Assembly: GCF_017875395.1 (NCBI RefSeq)
Contig: NZ_JAGGMO010000003.1
Location: forward strand, 124,001 to 188,000
From: Methanococcus voltae
GTDB lineage: Archaea; AGJL01; Methanococci; Methanococcales; Methanococcaceae
Direction: 5' to 3'
Length of the DNA stretch: 64,000 bases
Shown here: positions 33,292-42,662 of the stretch, piece after piece
Position numbering within the stretch: position 1 is the stretch's first letter
Layout: each line of letters begins with the position of its first letter
The notes under the pieces: generated by a model
The model's input: the letters and a program-made list of their open reading frames with translations, nothing else
Told to the model about the DNA's origin: nothing
The model's database searches: none
Position numbers and translations under genes: made by a program

Positions 33292-33381
33292 AGAGCAAAA
33301 TATGATTTTTAAAATTTTATTAAAAGAGTTACTCTTTGGAATATTATTTGTAATATTTTTTATTGCGATAATATCCCTCTT

Positions 33382-35427
33382 TTATCTTTTTAATACATAT
33401 ATTGTACCAATTATCAAAATAATAGCTACAATTATAAATGTCTCATCAGGTACATGTGAGATGCCAAGACCTGCTTTTATTTCATGGAATTTTTCAAGTA
33501 ACGCCTGACCACCTGTAAATAATACCGATGGTTCATATTCTTTAGCTAATTCTTCTAATTTTTTAGCGTTATTAGCAAGTGCTTCAGCTTCTTCAGTATA
33601 TCCTTGTTCATACTTTTCAGCAGCCTGAGACCAGTAATCACCAGCAGGTTCATAGCAAGATGACGACAAATAAGTATATCTTTTTACATCTTCCGGATTA
33701 TCTGTAGTTTTAGACTTTTGCAAATATTCTAAAGCTTTAGAATAGTCATCTATTGCGTTTTTAGATGCTATTTTAGCATCTTGATTTTGATAATATCCAG
33801 AATTTTGTTTATCTTCAACTACGTCCTTTTTCTGTTTAGTAGACTTTTCCGCCAAATCAAGTATTTCATTAATCCTTGTTCTATCGGATTCGGATATTGC
33901 CCCATCAGCCGTTAAATCTGCAATTTCTTGCTTATCTTCATTAGATATGGAATATTTTAAGTTATTAATTACAGAAATAAGTGGTTTGGTGATATACCAT
34001 ATTGGGACTTTAGAATATCCGTCATCCACGTCAGCGACGACTAAAAAATAGATTTCATATGTTTCAGTATTTTTATTATAAAGATAATTTAAAGCGGTTT
34101 GAACCTCGGAGTGTACACCCATATCTTTGAAATTACCGGGCGTTTGAGAAACTAATGAGCTTGAATTAGAATCTAGTCTTAAAACTACTGCCCTATAATC
34201 ATCAGTTATAGTAACAGGCACTGGTTCTAAGTTGTTAGGCTGTCCAATAGCTACAAATCTATATTTTGAACTTGAATTATAAACGTGAGTACAACTTGCC
34301 CAGGTTCTTGAAATAATATCGGATGTTGCGCCGTTAGAATAACCAGCATAAGCTATTAATTCTAAATTATTAATATAATCTACTGGAAGCGATGCAGATG
34401 CACCATTAGTATAATATTTACCATTCTTTTCATTATTCCAAGCATCTAAAGATTTTAATTTAGTATTTATATTAATAGTTTTATCAAATTCTTCACTTTC
34501 ACGAGTATATGTATGTCCATCTTCTGAAGTATGTGATGTTCTTTCAATCTTGTATAATTGAGCATTACCATGTACTTCAACAATTATTTCAAATTTTTTA
34601 ACCTCTGCGTCCATTAATTCTTTTAATGTATCTCGATTAGGTATATTTGATATCATAGAATTAGCCTTTCCAATATATGGGTCAGGTGCTTTCATGGTTA
34701 CATTATAATATACTTTGTGAATATCTTCTTCATGTTCTTCACAATCTTTCCATAATGTAGGAATATCATTTATCCTTTTTTCATTCCATTTTCTACCTGA
34801 TGAATCCACCAAGTATATGGAAATATAATCAATATTAACGTAGGATTTATTTTCTGAACCCGTTATGGCTTCAGTTAATTCAACAGAAATTGGAAAAGCT
34901 GAAAAACCATAAATCTTTTCAGGTCCTTCAAGATTAATTATAACGTCTGATAAAGTACCTTCAGTTTTATAATTATAATTACAAATTGAACTATCTAATG
35001 TATTTCTTAATTCTAAAATATCTCTTGCAGATGCTTCTTCTGAATACTGCTTAAACCCTGCTATTTTTTGATAAGCTTCAGTATTGTTAATATAATTAGT
35101 ATTGCTTACGTTTTTCTCACCCGTTACAACTGCAGCATCGGTATTATCTTTTCCTGTTGCCCAACGGTATACTGAATCAGCAACTATGGCACCACCTATG
35201 GCACATCCTGCCACAATTGCAAGAGGACCCCAAGCGGGTAATGTAACTACTGCAGCAACTGCAGTGACGACAGTTCCTGCTACAGCCAGCCCTGCCATAC
35301 CACCTACTCCAACAGCAAGACCATCATCCATCCCAACATCATGACCGAAAACGTCAATAGCACATGCAGGTTGAATAAGAAGAAGAGAGATAAGGATACT
35401 AATTAATTTATAATGTTGATTTATCAT
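33382..35427 (-). CDS. Large secreted anchored protein, probable virion spike or envelope protein
   Basis: A 681-aa protein with signal peptide (1-23, ending CAI), a Gly/Ala/Val-rich hydrophobic segment (about 32-88) that could be a fusion or membrane-active region, a long beta-rich outside domain (about 120-500), a helical TPR-like part (about 510-640; ALEYLQKSKT, YTEEAEALANNAKKLEELAK) and a C-terminal membrane helix (TFIIVAIILIIGTIYVL) followed by KR. It overlaps the 644-aa gene by 4 bp. No named family. Confidence 0.7.
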   Translation of the reverse strand: MINQHYKLISILISLLLIQPACAIDVFGHDVGMDDGLAVGVGGMAGLAVAGTVVTAVAAVVTLPAWGPLAIVAGCAIGGAIVADSVYRWATGKDNTDAAVVTGEKNVSNTNYINNTEAYQKIAGFKQYSEEASARDILELRNTLDSSICNYNYKTEGTLSDVIINLEGPEKIYGFSAFPISVELTEAITGSENKSYVNIDYISIYLVDSSGRKWNEKRINDIPTLWKDCEEHEEDIHKVYYNVTMKAPDPYIGKANSMISNIPNRDTLKELMDAEVKKFEIIVEVHGNAQLYKIERTSHTSEDGHTYTRESEEFDKTININTKLKSLDAWNNEKNGKYYTNGASASLPVDYINNLELIAYAGYSNGATSDIISRTWASCTHVYNSSSKYRFVAIGQPNNLEPVPVTITDDYRAVVLRLDSNSSSLVSQTPGNFKDMGVHSEVQTALNYLYNKNTETYEIYFLVVADVDDGYSKVPIWYITKPLISVINNLKYSISNEDKQEIADLTADGAISESDRTRINEILDLAEKSTKQKKDVVEDKQNSGYYQNQDAKIASKNAIDDYSKALEYLQKSKTTDNPEDVKRYTYLSSSCYEPAGDYWSQAAEKYEQGYTEEAEALANNAKKLEELAKEYEPSVLFTGGQALLEKFHEIKAGLGISHVPDETFIIVAIILIIGTIYVLKR

Positions 35428-37358
35428 TTTTTACCCCATTTCAAATATATTATTACAGCTCCAATAACTATAATTAAAATTCCTAAAATTATTAAATAAT
35501 TATTAGAATCCATATTTATCGGTAAAAATGAGTTTTTAGAAATTGTTAATATTATATCTTCAGAACATATTAGTTCTGATTTTTCATTATCGTATATTTT
35601 TAAATTTAATTGATAATTTTCAAGTTCAAGTTTATCTGGAACTTTGAAAGGTAATTCTAAAGTTTTATTGACCCCTGGAGCAATTGAAAATGTTTTATTG
35701 ATTGATTCATTGAAAAATTGACATTCTAAAGTCGAATAATAATATTTTACATTATCTGTAGGATTATATATTGCAAATTTTGCAGTTGTTACTTTTCCCA
35801 AATTACCAGTTAATTTATTTGTAATTAATTTTACGGGCTCTATTATCTCAATTGAATAATAAGATTTTACAGTTCCTGCTTTAGCAGTTAATTCGAGTAT
35901 ATAATTACCAGGTTCAGTTATTGGAACTTCAAAGCTACAATCACAATATTCAATAATATTATTACTAGAACTCCATACTTCAGAACCTTCAGAATTATAT
36001 AATGATAATAATACTGAATAACTACTTCCCGATTGGTCTGTTATTTTTACATTATTATTACCTATTCCAAAAGTAGACATTTCTAAAAGGAAAGGTAATT
36101 CTAAAACTTCATAATTAATAGTTTCTAAATTAGTATATGCAGAACCTTCCAAATCTGTCGCAGTTAATTCAATAGTGAAAGTTCTTTGACCCCAAGATGA
36201 TGGTGTTTTATATTCAATTTCTAAACTTTGAGGGTTTGAAATATCCCCTAATATATATGAACCGTCTGTAGTTTTTGGTAATATTTGAGTATTATAATAT
36301 ACTTTGGTTACATCCGCTCCTGAAACTCTTAACCGTGTAGAGTAAGCGTTTTTAATAGGTTCAAGGTCTAATTTTACTTTTGAAATAGAATTAGGATATA
36401 TATTTTCTTCAAATTGTTTTGAAACCTGAAATAATGAAGTTTTAGGTGCTAATTCAGGATTTATGGTTGTATCATTTTGAATATTCAAAGTAGTTAAATA
36501 ATCCCAATAACCTTCTTTTATAAATTTAAAAGAGTGTTCTCCAATAGGTATTGTGATTTTTAAATATCCGCCGTTATCAGTTGTTCCCAATAAATTAGAA
36601 CCTTCATAAACGGAAACAGCAGGGATGGAATTAATCACCACAATCATTTCTGGAATAATTACATAACATGTAACTGTATCGTGGATTAAAGACGGTTCCG
36701 GCATTGTTGCAGTATATGTTACGGAATCGAAAACTAAGAAAGAACCATCTACACCTGCTCCTGAAGTACGTGTAGAGTAAGCGTGCAGATCGAAAATATT
36801 ATTTTCTACATAAAAAGGAGAATCTATATAACCATGGGCAGTACCCTGGCTGGCACGCGAAGTAATCGCTTTACCATTCAAATTCATAGAACTTCGAACA
36901 GCAGTGTTAGTATCACCACAATAAGCTGCACCCATTGCATATGCAGTCTGTATTCTACTAGAATTGACATGTAGTGTAACAGCTCTTGCACCATTATTGC
37001 AGCTGTATGTTTTAGCGAATACTATAGAAACAGGTGTGGGTTTATCTTTTATGAAAACAGAGTATTCTCGGTTAAATGCGTAATTATTATTAGACTGAGA
37101 GAAATGCATACAAAAACGTGCTAAATCTTTTTCAGACGTAAAATATATGGTATTATTGTCAACTCCACTTACTACGGGAGTGTAAGCTGCAAAATCAAAA
37201 ACAGATAGTGCAGAAGTAGTTTGTTCAGTAGTCATTTGTTCCTCAAGAACTAATTTATAATCTGAAACTGTGCAAGTTTCAGGAACCGTAATTGTAGCTG
37301 CAGAACATACCGAAGTTGAAATTAATAATATTAATAAAAATAAAAAAATTCTTTTCAT
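35424..37358 (-). CDS. Large secreted anchored protein with PEGA domain, probable virion surface protein
   Basis: A 644-aa protein with signal peptide (1-20, FLFLLILLISTSVCSA), a Cys-containing beta-rich N-terminal domain (about 21-235) and a PEGA-type surface domain at 242-292 (VSVYEGSNLLGTTDNGGYLK, IPIGEHSFKFIKEGY). Further Ig-like beta domains follow (about 300-610), then a C-terminal membrane helix (YLIILGILIIVIGAVIIYL) with a basic end. Same architecture as the next gene, so the two may form one surface complex. Attachment to the host S-layer is a plausible role. Confidence 0.72.
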   Translation of the reverse strand: MKRIFLFLLILLISTSVCSAATITVPETCTVSDYKLVLEEQMTTEQTTSALSVFDFAAYTPVVSGVDNNTIYFTSEKDLARFCMHFSQSNNNYAFNREYSVFIKDKPTPVSIVFAKTYSCNNGARAVTLHVNSSRIQTAYAMGAAYCGDTNTAVRSSMNLNGKAITSRASQGTAHGYIDSPFYVENNIFDLHAYSTRTSGAGVDGSFLVFDSVTYTATMPEPSLIHDTVTCYVIIPEMIVVINSIPAVSVYEGSNLLGTTDNGGYLKITIPIGEHSFKFIKEGYWDYLTTLNIQNDTTINPELAPKTSLFQVSKQFEENIYPNSISKVKLDLEPIKNAYSTRLRVSGADVTKVYYNTQILPKTTDGSYILGDISNPQSLEIEYKTPSSWGQRTFTIELTATDLEGSAYTNLETINYEVLELPFLLEMSTFGIGNNNVKITDQSGSSYSVLLSLYNSEGSEVWSSSNNIIEYCDCSFEVPITEPGNYILELTAKAGTVKSYYSIEIIEPVKLITNKLTGNLGKVTTAKFAIYNPTDNVKYYYSTLECQFFNESINKTFSIAPGVNKTLELPFKVPDKLELENYQLNLKIYDNEKSELICSEDIILTISKNSFLPINMDSNNYLIILGILIIVIGAVIIYLKWGKK

Positions 37359-37672
37359 TATATCACCGAATTAATTGCAAGTTCAAGAACTCTATAATCA
37401 GGTAATCGGTTCTTTTTTCTTTTAATTTCAATTATTTTTCTAAAAAATAAATCTTTTTGTTCAAGCGATAAATCAAGCTTTTTAGCTATTTTACCGCCGT
37501 TCATTTTAAGATTTTGAATATTTGAGCATTTTGCATTTTTTAAAATTATATTTGATTGCAAAGCTCCACAGTTAAAATTTTCATTATCAACGTTTACTGG
37601 TTGAAGTTCCCCAATGTAATCATTATTGTAAAACTCAACGGGGTTCATACAATAAGGACAAATATGTATCAA
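37358..37672 (-). CDS. Small zinc-ribbon-like protein, first gene of late operon
   Basis: 104 aa if started at TTG 37672, which has gaggtg 6 bp upstream; the ATG at 37702 lacks a ribosome site and adds an unlikely hydrophobic lead. The start HICPYCMNPVEF carries a CxxC knuckle, and two further Cys (NFNCGAL and NAKCSN) could complete a zinc site. The C-terminal half is basic and helical (LEQKDLFFRKIIEIKRKKNR). It may be the activator of late transcription or a DNA-binding protein. Confidence 0.58.
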   Translation of the reverse strand: MIHICPYCMNPVEFYNNDYIGELQPVNVDNENFNCGALQSNIILKNAKCSNIQNLKMNGGKIAKKLDLSLEQKDLFFRKIIEIKRKKNRLPDYRVLELAINSVI

Positions 37673-38066
37673 AAATAACACCTCGAAAATAAATATATTC
37701 ATAAATTTCGATATAACAAAAATAGAGATAGATATTAGGAAATGAGCATCCTCATCATCGAAAAATCTCAGAGGAGAAAAGGCAAAACGGAGATTACAGT
37801 TTAATATGTGTTTAAAGTAATATATAAATATATCTATATATACCGATATAACCCTAAATACTAAGGTAAATTAACCATATTAAAGAATAAATCAGTCATA
37901 TGGTGTACAATCGATTTATTAAGGATATTAACAAATAAAAATAATTACGTAATCGACTTAAAAACTAATAATAATTAACAGTTTAATCTATCGCTAAATT
38001 AAAAAATCGCAATAGAATATTTAACATTTATTTTATAGATTTATATAAAATGTTGAATTCTGGTGC
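37673..38066. other. Late promoter region and right edge of element
   Basis: Contains TTTATATA on the minus strand at 37821-37828, about 150 bp upstream of the late operon start, in a run of tat repeats, and then AT-rich sequence up to the right repeat. A possible 20-codon plus-strand frame near 37743 is too short to support. Confidence 0.5.
37821..37828 (-). promoter_or_regulatory. Candidate late promoter TATA box
   Basis: TTTATATA read on the minus strand, identical to the Methanococcus box A consensus. Transcription would start about 25 bp downstream and leave a leader of about 125 nt before the first late gene. Confidence 0.4.
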
Positions 38067-38349
38067 ACTTAAGATCCAGTCTCGTAGGAGTTCGAGGGTT
38101 CAAATCCCTTTCCCTGCACTAACTGATTTAGGAGTTTGATATTAAGTTATCAAGCTCCTTTTTCTATTTATGGAGTAATTTTTTAGGTATTGTACCATAC
38201 CTATAGGACTGGATTTAATCCAGTAAGTAAATAGGTACAAATTCAGTTCAATAAAATTGAGACTTTGTTGTAAATGAATACTCATTTAGATAATATTCTC
38301 AAAAAAATTGAGTAAGTAATGGATAGTTTGCTTTTTTAGTATTGTTTAT
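38067..38349. repeat. Right attachment repeat (attR), 283 bp
   Basis: Identical to 10954-11236 at an offset of 27,113 bp. It begins with the tRNA-Leu 3' half (38067-38118), which lacks the 5' half and cannot be a functional tRNA, and includes a copy of the terminator hairpin. Upstream sequence (tggtgc) is from the element. Confidence 0.95.
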
Positions 38350-38719
38350 TATATTGGTTTATTTTTGTAACATAATTTTAATTTTTTCGAATCCTAAATT
38401 ATAATATATAAGTTTTTCTGTTTTAATCGTTTAGAAACTAATTAATATATAAATTTACAACAAATTACTTGTTTAGCATTGAAAATAAAACAATTGAATT
38501 AATTAAGGATATTAAATAATAAATCTCTTTTTTAATCATTTTTTTTAATTTTCCTACATGTAAATGCTAAATATATTAAAATAGCAATCATAATACTTAA
38601 TTTTTTTAGATATTTTATGAATGTTATAGCTAAAACTACGTAGTTTATCATTCTTTGTATATTCAAAGAATATGCACAAACTTAACATAATAATATTATA
38701 AATTCCTTAGAGGCATGAA
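38350..38719. other. Upstream region of surface protein gene
   Basis: A 370-bp AT-rich region between attR and the surface protein gene. The part at about 38380-38465 (...aactaattaatatataaatttacaacaaatt) loosely resembles the 65-bp promoter-like repeat of the element. No gene seen. Confidence 0.45.
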
Positions 38720-41700
38720 ATGATTAATAATAAAAGTAAAATAATTTTAGCAGTTTTTGCAATTATTTTTATGATTGCAATACCTGTTTCAGCTTTTGCT
38801 GAAGGAGAAACTGCCGAAGCTGGGGAAACTACTACTGATTCAATGGATAATACATTAATATCTGTTGAAAAAGTTGCAGTTCCTACAGCAGACGGAGTAG
38901 ACAACGAAAATAATAATTACGACAAATACCAAATTAGTGAAATAACGGGAGAAGGTTCAGACTTTGAAACAACAATCAGTGAACTAGAACCCTTAATTTC
39001 AATTGAGTCAGCTAATCCAGCTCAAGGAGAAGCTAAATGGGTTGGTGTTCTCATTACTACAGATCAGGAAGTAACTTCATTAGCTGTTCAAACGCCTACA
39101 ATGGATAGCTTTGGAAATCTTGGACAATCAGATATTGATGAAGCAGTTTCTGCAGGAGCGGAAGGAACCAGTACATTTGTATGGTGGTTAAAAGCTGAAA
39201 ATATCGGAGAAGGTCAATATATTAAAATTAAATCCATAGATGATGAAACTGGAGCTAATGCAATTACATTAACTGTTAAATTTGCTCCAAAACCAGTTTC
39301 ACCTGAAAAAGCAGTAGCTACAATCACCGGCGCAGGTACTCAGATAGCTGGCGTAACACCCGATGTATCAAAAGCAGGATATGTAACAGTTGATATGACT
39401 ACAGCAACTGCTGAAGAATTAGATACAACTGCAGCGGGACAACAATACCCTAACTTTGATAATACCCAGGCAACTTGCCCAGTATGGCTTGGTTTAGTTG
39501 TACCAATGGTAGAAGGTGCTACAAAAGCAGTTTTATTAAATGGTGACGAAGAAGATTACTATGATGAAAATAATGGAATCTTTTACGTTTCAGTTGGTGA
39601 AAGAACAACTGCTGACGGTCAACCAAGTGAAAATCAGGCAGACTATAATAAGTTTGTATTAAATGAAGAAAATGAAATTATAGACTATACATTTGAATTC
39701 TATGATGCTAATGATAAATTAATAAGCATAAAAACATTAGATGTTAAGGTTATTTCAGAAAAAACACCTGCTGAAGCTACCTTAGAAGGTGCAGGTACTC
39801 AGATAGCTGGCGTAACACCTGATGTATCAAAAGCAGGATATGTAACAGTTGATATGACTACAGCAACTGCTGAAGAATTAGATACAACCTCAGCAGGACA
39901 GGTATACCCTAACTTTGATAGCACTCAGGCAACTTGCCCAGTATGGCTTGGTTTAGTTGTTAATATGCCAGAAGGCGCTACAAAAGCAGTTTTATTAAAT
40001 GATGACGAAGAAGATTACTACGATGAAAATACAGGAATTTTCTATGTTACCGTTGGTGAAAGAACAACTGCTGATGGTCAACCAAGTGAAAATCAGGCAG
40101 ACTATAATAAGTTTGTACTTGGAGAAAATAGTATTACTAAATATACGTTCAAATACTATGATGAAAATGGACTTATGAGCGTACAAACATTAGATGTTAA
40201 GGTTATTTCAGAAAAAACACCTGCTGAAGCTACAATCACCGGCGCAGGTACTCAGATAGCTGGCGTAACACCTGATGTATCAAAAGCAGGATATGTAACA
40301 GTTGATATGACTACAGCAACTGCTGAAGAATTAGATACAACTGCAGCGGGACAACAATATCCTAACTTTGATAATACCCAGGCAACTTGCCCAGTATGGC
40401 TTGGTTTAGTTGTACCAATGGTAGAAGGTGCTACAAAAGCAGTTTTATTAAATGGTGACGAAGAAGATTACTATGATGAAAATAATGGAATCTTTTACGT
40501 TTCAGTTGGTGAAAGAACAACTGCTGACGGTCAACCAAGTGAAAATCAGGCAGACTATAATAAGTTTGTATTAAATGAAGAAAATGAAATTATAGACTAT
40601 ACATTTGAATTCTATGATGCTAATGATAAATTAATAAGCATAAAAACATTAGATGTTAAGGTTATTTCAGAAAAAACACCTGCTGAAGCTACCTTAGAAG
40701 GTGCAGATACACAATTAAAAGGCGTAACTCCTGATGTATCAAAAGCAGGATATGTAACAGTTGATTTAACAACATCTACATTAAAAGATTTAAATGAAAC
40801 TGCCGCAGGACAGATATACCCTGGATTTGATGGCACTCAAACAACTTGCCCAGTATGGCTTGGTTTAGTTGTACCAATGGTAGAAGGTGCTACAAAAGCA
40901 GTTTTATTAAATGGTGACGAAGAAGATTACTACGGAGCAAACGGAGTTTTCTACGTATCAACAGGTACCAAAACAACTGCTGACGGTCAACCAAGTGAAA
41001 ATCAGGCCGATTATATAAAATTCGTACCATATGAAGAAAATAGCATTACTAAATATACGTTTAAATTCTATGACGAAAATGGACTTATGAGCGTACAAAC
41101 ATTAGATGTTAAGGTAATAAGTGAAGGAATTGTAGATAAATTTGTTGAAGAAACTATTGGGGATAAAAAAATTGACTGTCCATCAACAGGGACTATCAAT
41201 ACAACTCCAATATATGAAAATGAAGAATTCAACGTTTCAGAAATAAGCTTTGGAGACGAAGATGACTTATACATTCCTTTAGTTAAAGATATAAAAGTGC
41301 CTGCAAACACTTTGGCTAAGATTGAAAAATTAAACAAGCAAGCTGAAGAAATAATGGGTAAAAAAGTATCTACAAAAGAAGATGTTGAAGAAATATTAAA
41401 TAATTCATTAAATAACATAACTGAAGTATTAAATGACGGATTCACAGTTTCAGACTTTAAGTATAATGCTGAACAAGAAGGTAATACTGTAAATTCAAAA
41501 CTTACATTTAAAGCATTGAATGATGGTTCAAAAGGATTAACAATCATCAGATTGCCAACCGGTAATTTAAAATTAGATGAAATTACAGTAGATACAGGTT
41601 CTGAAATCGTTAGTTTAAAAGAGAAAGACTTTAAAAGTACTATAGGATGGTACAGAATATTAAATAACGGTGTTGTAGAATTAACACTTGTAAAGGACCC

Positions 41701-42217
41701 AGTTATTACATTAAAGCTTACTTCCGCCCTCCCAGTGAGTGATTCAAGCTCCAGTTCATCCAGAAGTAGTGGAGGCGGTGGTCATCACAGTACCTCAGAT
41801 TCAATTACAACAAGTAGTATGATTTCAGGTTCAAAAATAGTTTATGCAAATCTCGATAAAGACTATGCAAAATCATTAAAAAGTTCAGTTTGCGAATGTA
41901 CAGAAGGTCTTAAAATAGACGATGATACAATTATCGTTGGCGGTCCTTTGGCAAACGCATTAACAAAAGAATATATGAACCAATTCCCAGTTTCAATTAC
42001 AAATTCAAACCCTGGAGAAAATAAAGGTATCATACAAATGATGACTATTAAGTCAGAAGGAACTGGTATAGTAACTGAATACAACATTGTATTACTTGCT
42101 GGTTCAGATAGATTCGGTACACAAGCTGCCGTAGAATACTTTAAAACACTTGAAGAAGTTCCTGAAGAACCTATTTATGTAGAATGGGTTGATGGAGAAG
42201 CTAAAAAAGTTAACTAA
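38720..42217 (+). CDS. Large cell-surface protein with four internal repeats and S-layer-like C-terminal domain
   Basis: A 1165-aa protein. Signal peptide 1-27 (IILAVFAIIFMIAIPVSAFA). After a unique domain (about 30-199) come four repeats of about 151-153 aa starting at residues 200, 353, 504 and 657 (each with AGVTPDVSKAGYVTVD, TCPVWLGLVV and TTADGQPSENQADY). Repeats 1 and 3 are identical in protein. A unique region, a Ser/Gly/His linker (SSSSSRSSGGGGHHS, about 1012-1026) and a C-terminal domain (DDDTIIVGGPLANALTKEYM, VLLAGSDRFGTQAAVEYFKT) follow. The last resembles the C-terminal domain of methanococcal S-layer proteins. Probably an exported adhesin or S-layer-associated protein. Confidence 0.82.
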   Translation: MINNKSKIILAVFAIIFMIAIPVSAFAEGETAEAGETTTDSMDNTLISVEKVAVPTADGVDNENNNYDKYQISEITGEGSDFETTISELEPLISIESANPAQGEAKWVGVLITTDQEVTSLAVQTPTMDSFGNLGQSDIDEAVSAGAEGTSTFVWWLKAENIGEGQYIKIKSIDDETGANAITLTVKFAPKPVSPEKAVATITGAGTQIAGVTPDVSKAGYVTVDMTTATAEELDTTAAGQQYPNFDNTQATCPVWLGLVVPMVEGATKAVLLNGDEEDYYDENNGIFYVSVGERTTADGQPSENQADYNKFVLNEENEIIDYTFEFYDANDKLISIKTLDVKVISEKTPAEATLEGAGTQIAGVTPDVSKAGYVTVDMTTATAEELDTTSAGQVYPNFDSTQATCPVWLGLVVNMPEGATKAVLLNDDEEDYYDENTGIFYVTVGERTTADGQPSENQADYNKFVLGENSITKYTFKYYDENGLMSVQTLDVKVISEKTPAEATITGAGTQIAGVTPDVSKAGYVTVDMTTATAEELDTTAAGQQYPNFDNTQATCPVWLGLVVPMVEGATKAVLLNGDEEDYYDENNGIFYVSVGERTTADGQPSENQADYNKFVLNEENEIIDYTFEFYDANDKLISIKTLDVKVISEKTPAEATLEGADTQLKGVTPDVSKAGYVTVDLTTSTLKDLNETAAGQIYPGFDGTQTTCPVWLGLVVPMVEGATKAVLLNGDEEDYYGANGVFYVSTGTKTTADGQPSENQADYIKFVPYEENSITKYTFKFYDENGLMSVQTLDVKVISEGIVDKFVEETIGDKKIDCPSTGTINTTPIYENEEFNVSEISFGDEDDLYIPLVKDIKVPANTLAKIEKLNKQAEEIMGKKVSTKEDVEEILNNSLNNITEVLNDGFTVSDFKYNAEQEGNTVNSKLTFKALNDGSKGLTIIRLPTGNLKLDEITVDTGSEIVSLKEKDFKSTIGWYRILNNGVVELTLVKDPVITLKLTSALPVSDSSSSSSRSSGGGGHHSTSDSITTSSMISGSKIVYANLDKDYAKSLKSSVCECTEGLKIDDDTIIVGGPLANALTKEYMNQFPVSITNSNPGENKGIIQMMTIKSEGTGIVTEYNIVLLAGSDRFGTQAAVEYFKTLEEVPEEPIYVEWVDGEAKKVN

Positions 42218-42662
42218 ATATATTTACCATATAATTATTTCTTTTTTATTTCTTTTTTATATATATTAATATCATAATTTATCAAAAAATCCAATTTAAT
42301 CCAATAATATCTTTTTTAAGAATAATAAATTATTTTCATTTTTAAGATTTTTAAAAAATATGAATAGAATAACATACTACAAGATTGACTATTTATTTAA
42401 AAAATATACGTACTGAATACATTTTTGGCATTTAACATAAACCATTATATTATATAATAGATAAAGGGCAATAAATTTACTATTCGACAATTTATCAAAG
42501 TTATTACGAATAAATGACTAATAAAATTAATAAAATAATCATAATAATATTCATTTTTTCCTTATTTTATTATAAAAATACGTTATTTACCAATCCCTAG
42601 ATATTACAAAATATCTTAATAATACAAAAATAAATAACAATATAATTTCCCAGGGGTATAAT
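42218..42662. other. Intergenic region between two surface protein genes
   Basis: A 445-bp AT-rich spacer with a T-rich tract after the first stop. It should include the promoter of the second gene. No gene, RNA or repeat recognised. Confidence 0.5.

Noticed and set aside
37743-37805. 20-codon frame at the right edge of the element
   Set aside because: It is very short and without a convincing ribosome site; chance is likely.
38067-38118. Second tRNA-Leu gene
   Set aside because: Only the 3' half from the anticodon arm on is present. The upstream bases do not form acceptor and D arms, so it is the attR fragment.
39317-41136. Mobile-element repeats
   Set aside because: The 450-bp repeats stay in frame within one protein and have no terminal inverted repeats; they are domain duplications.
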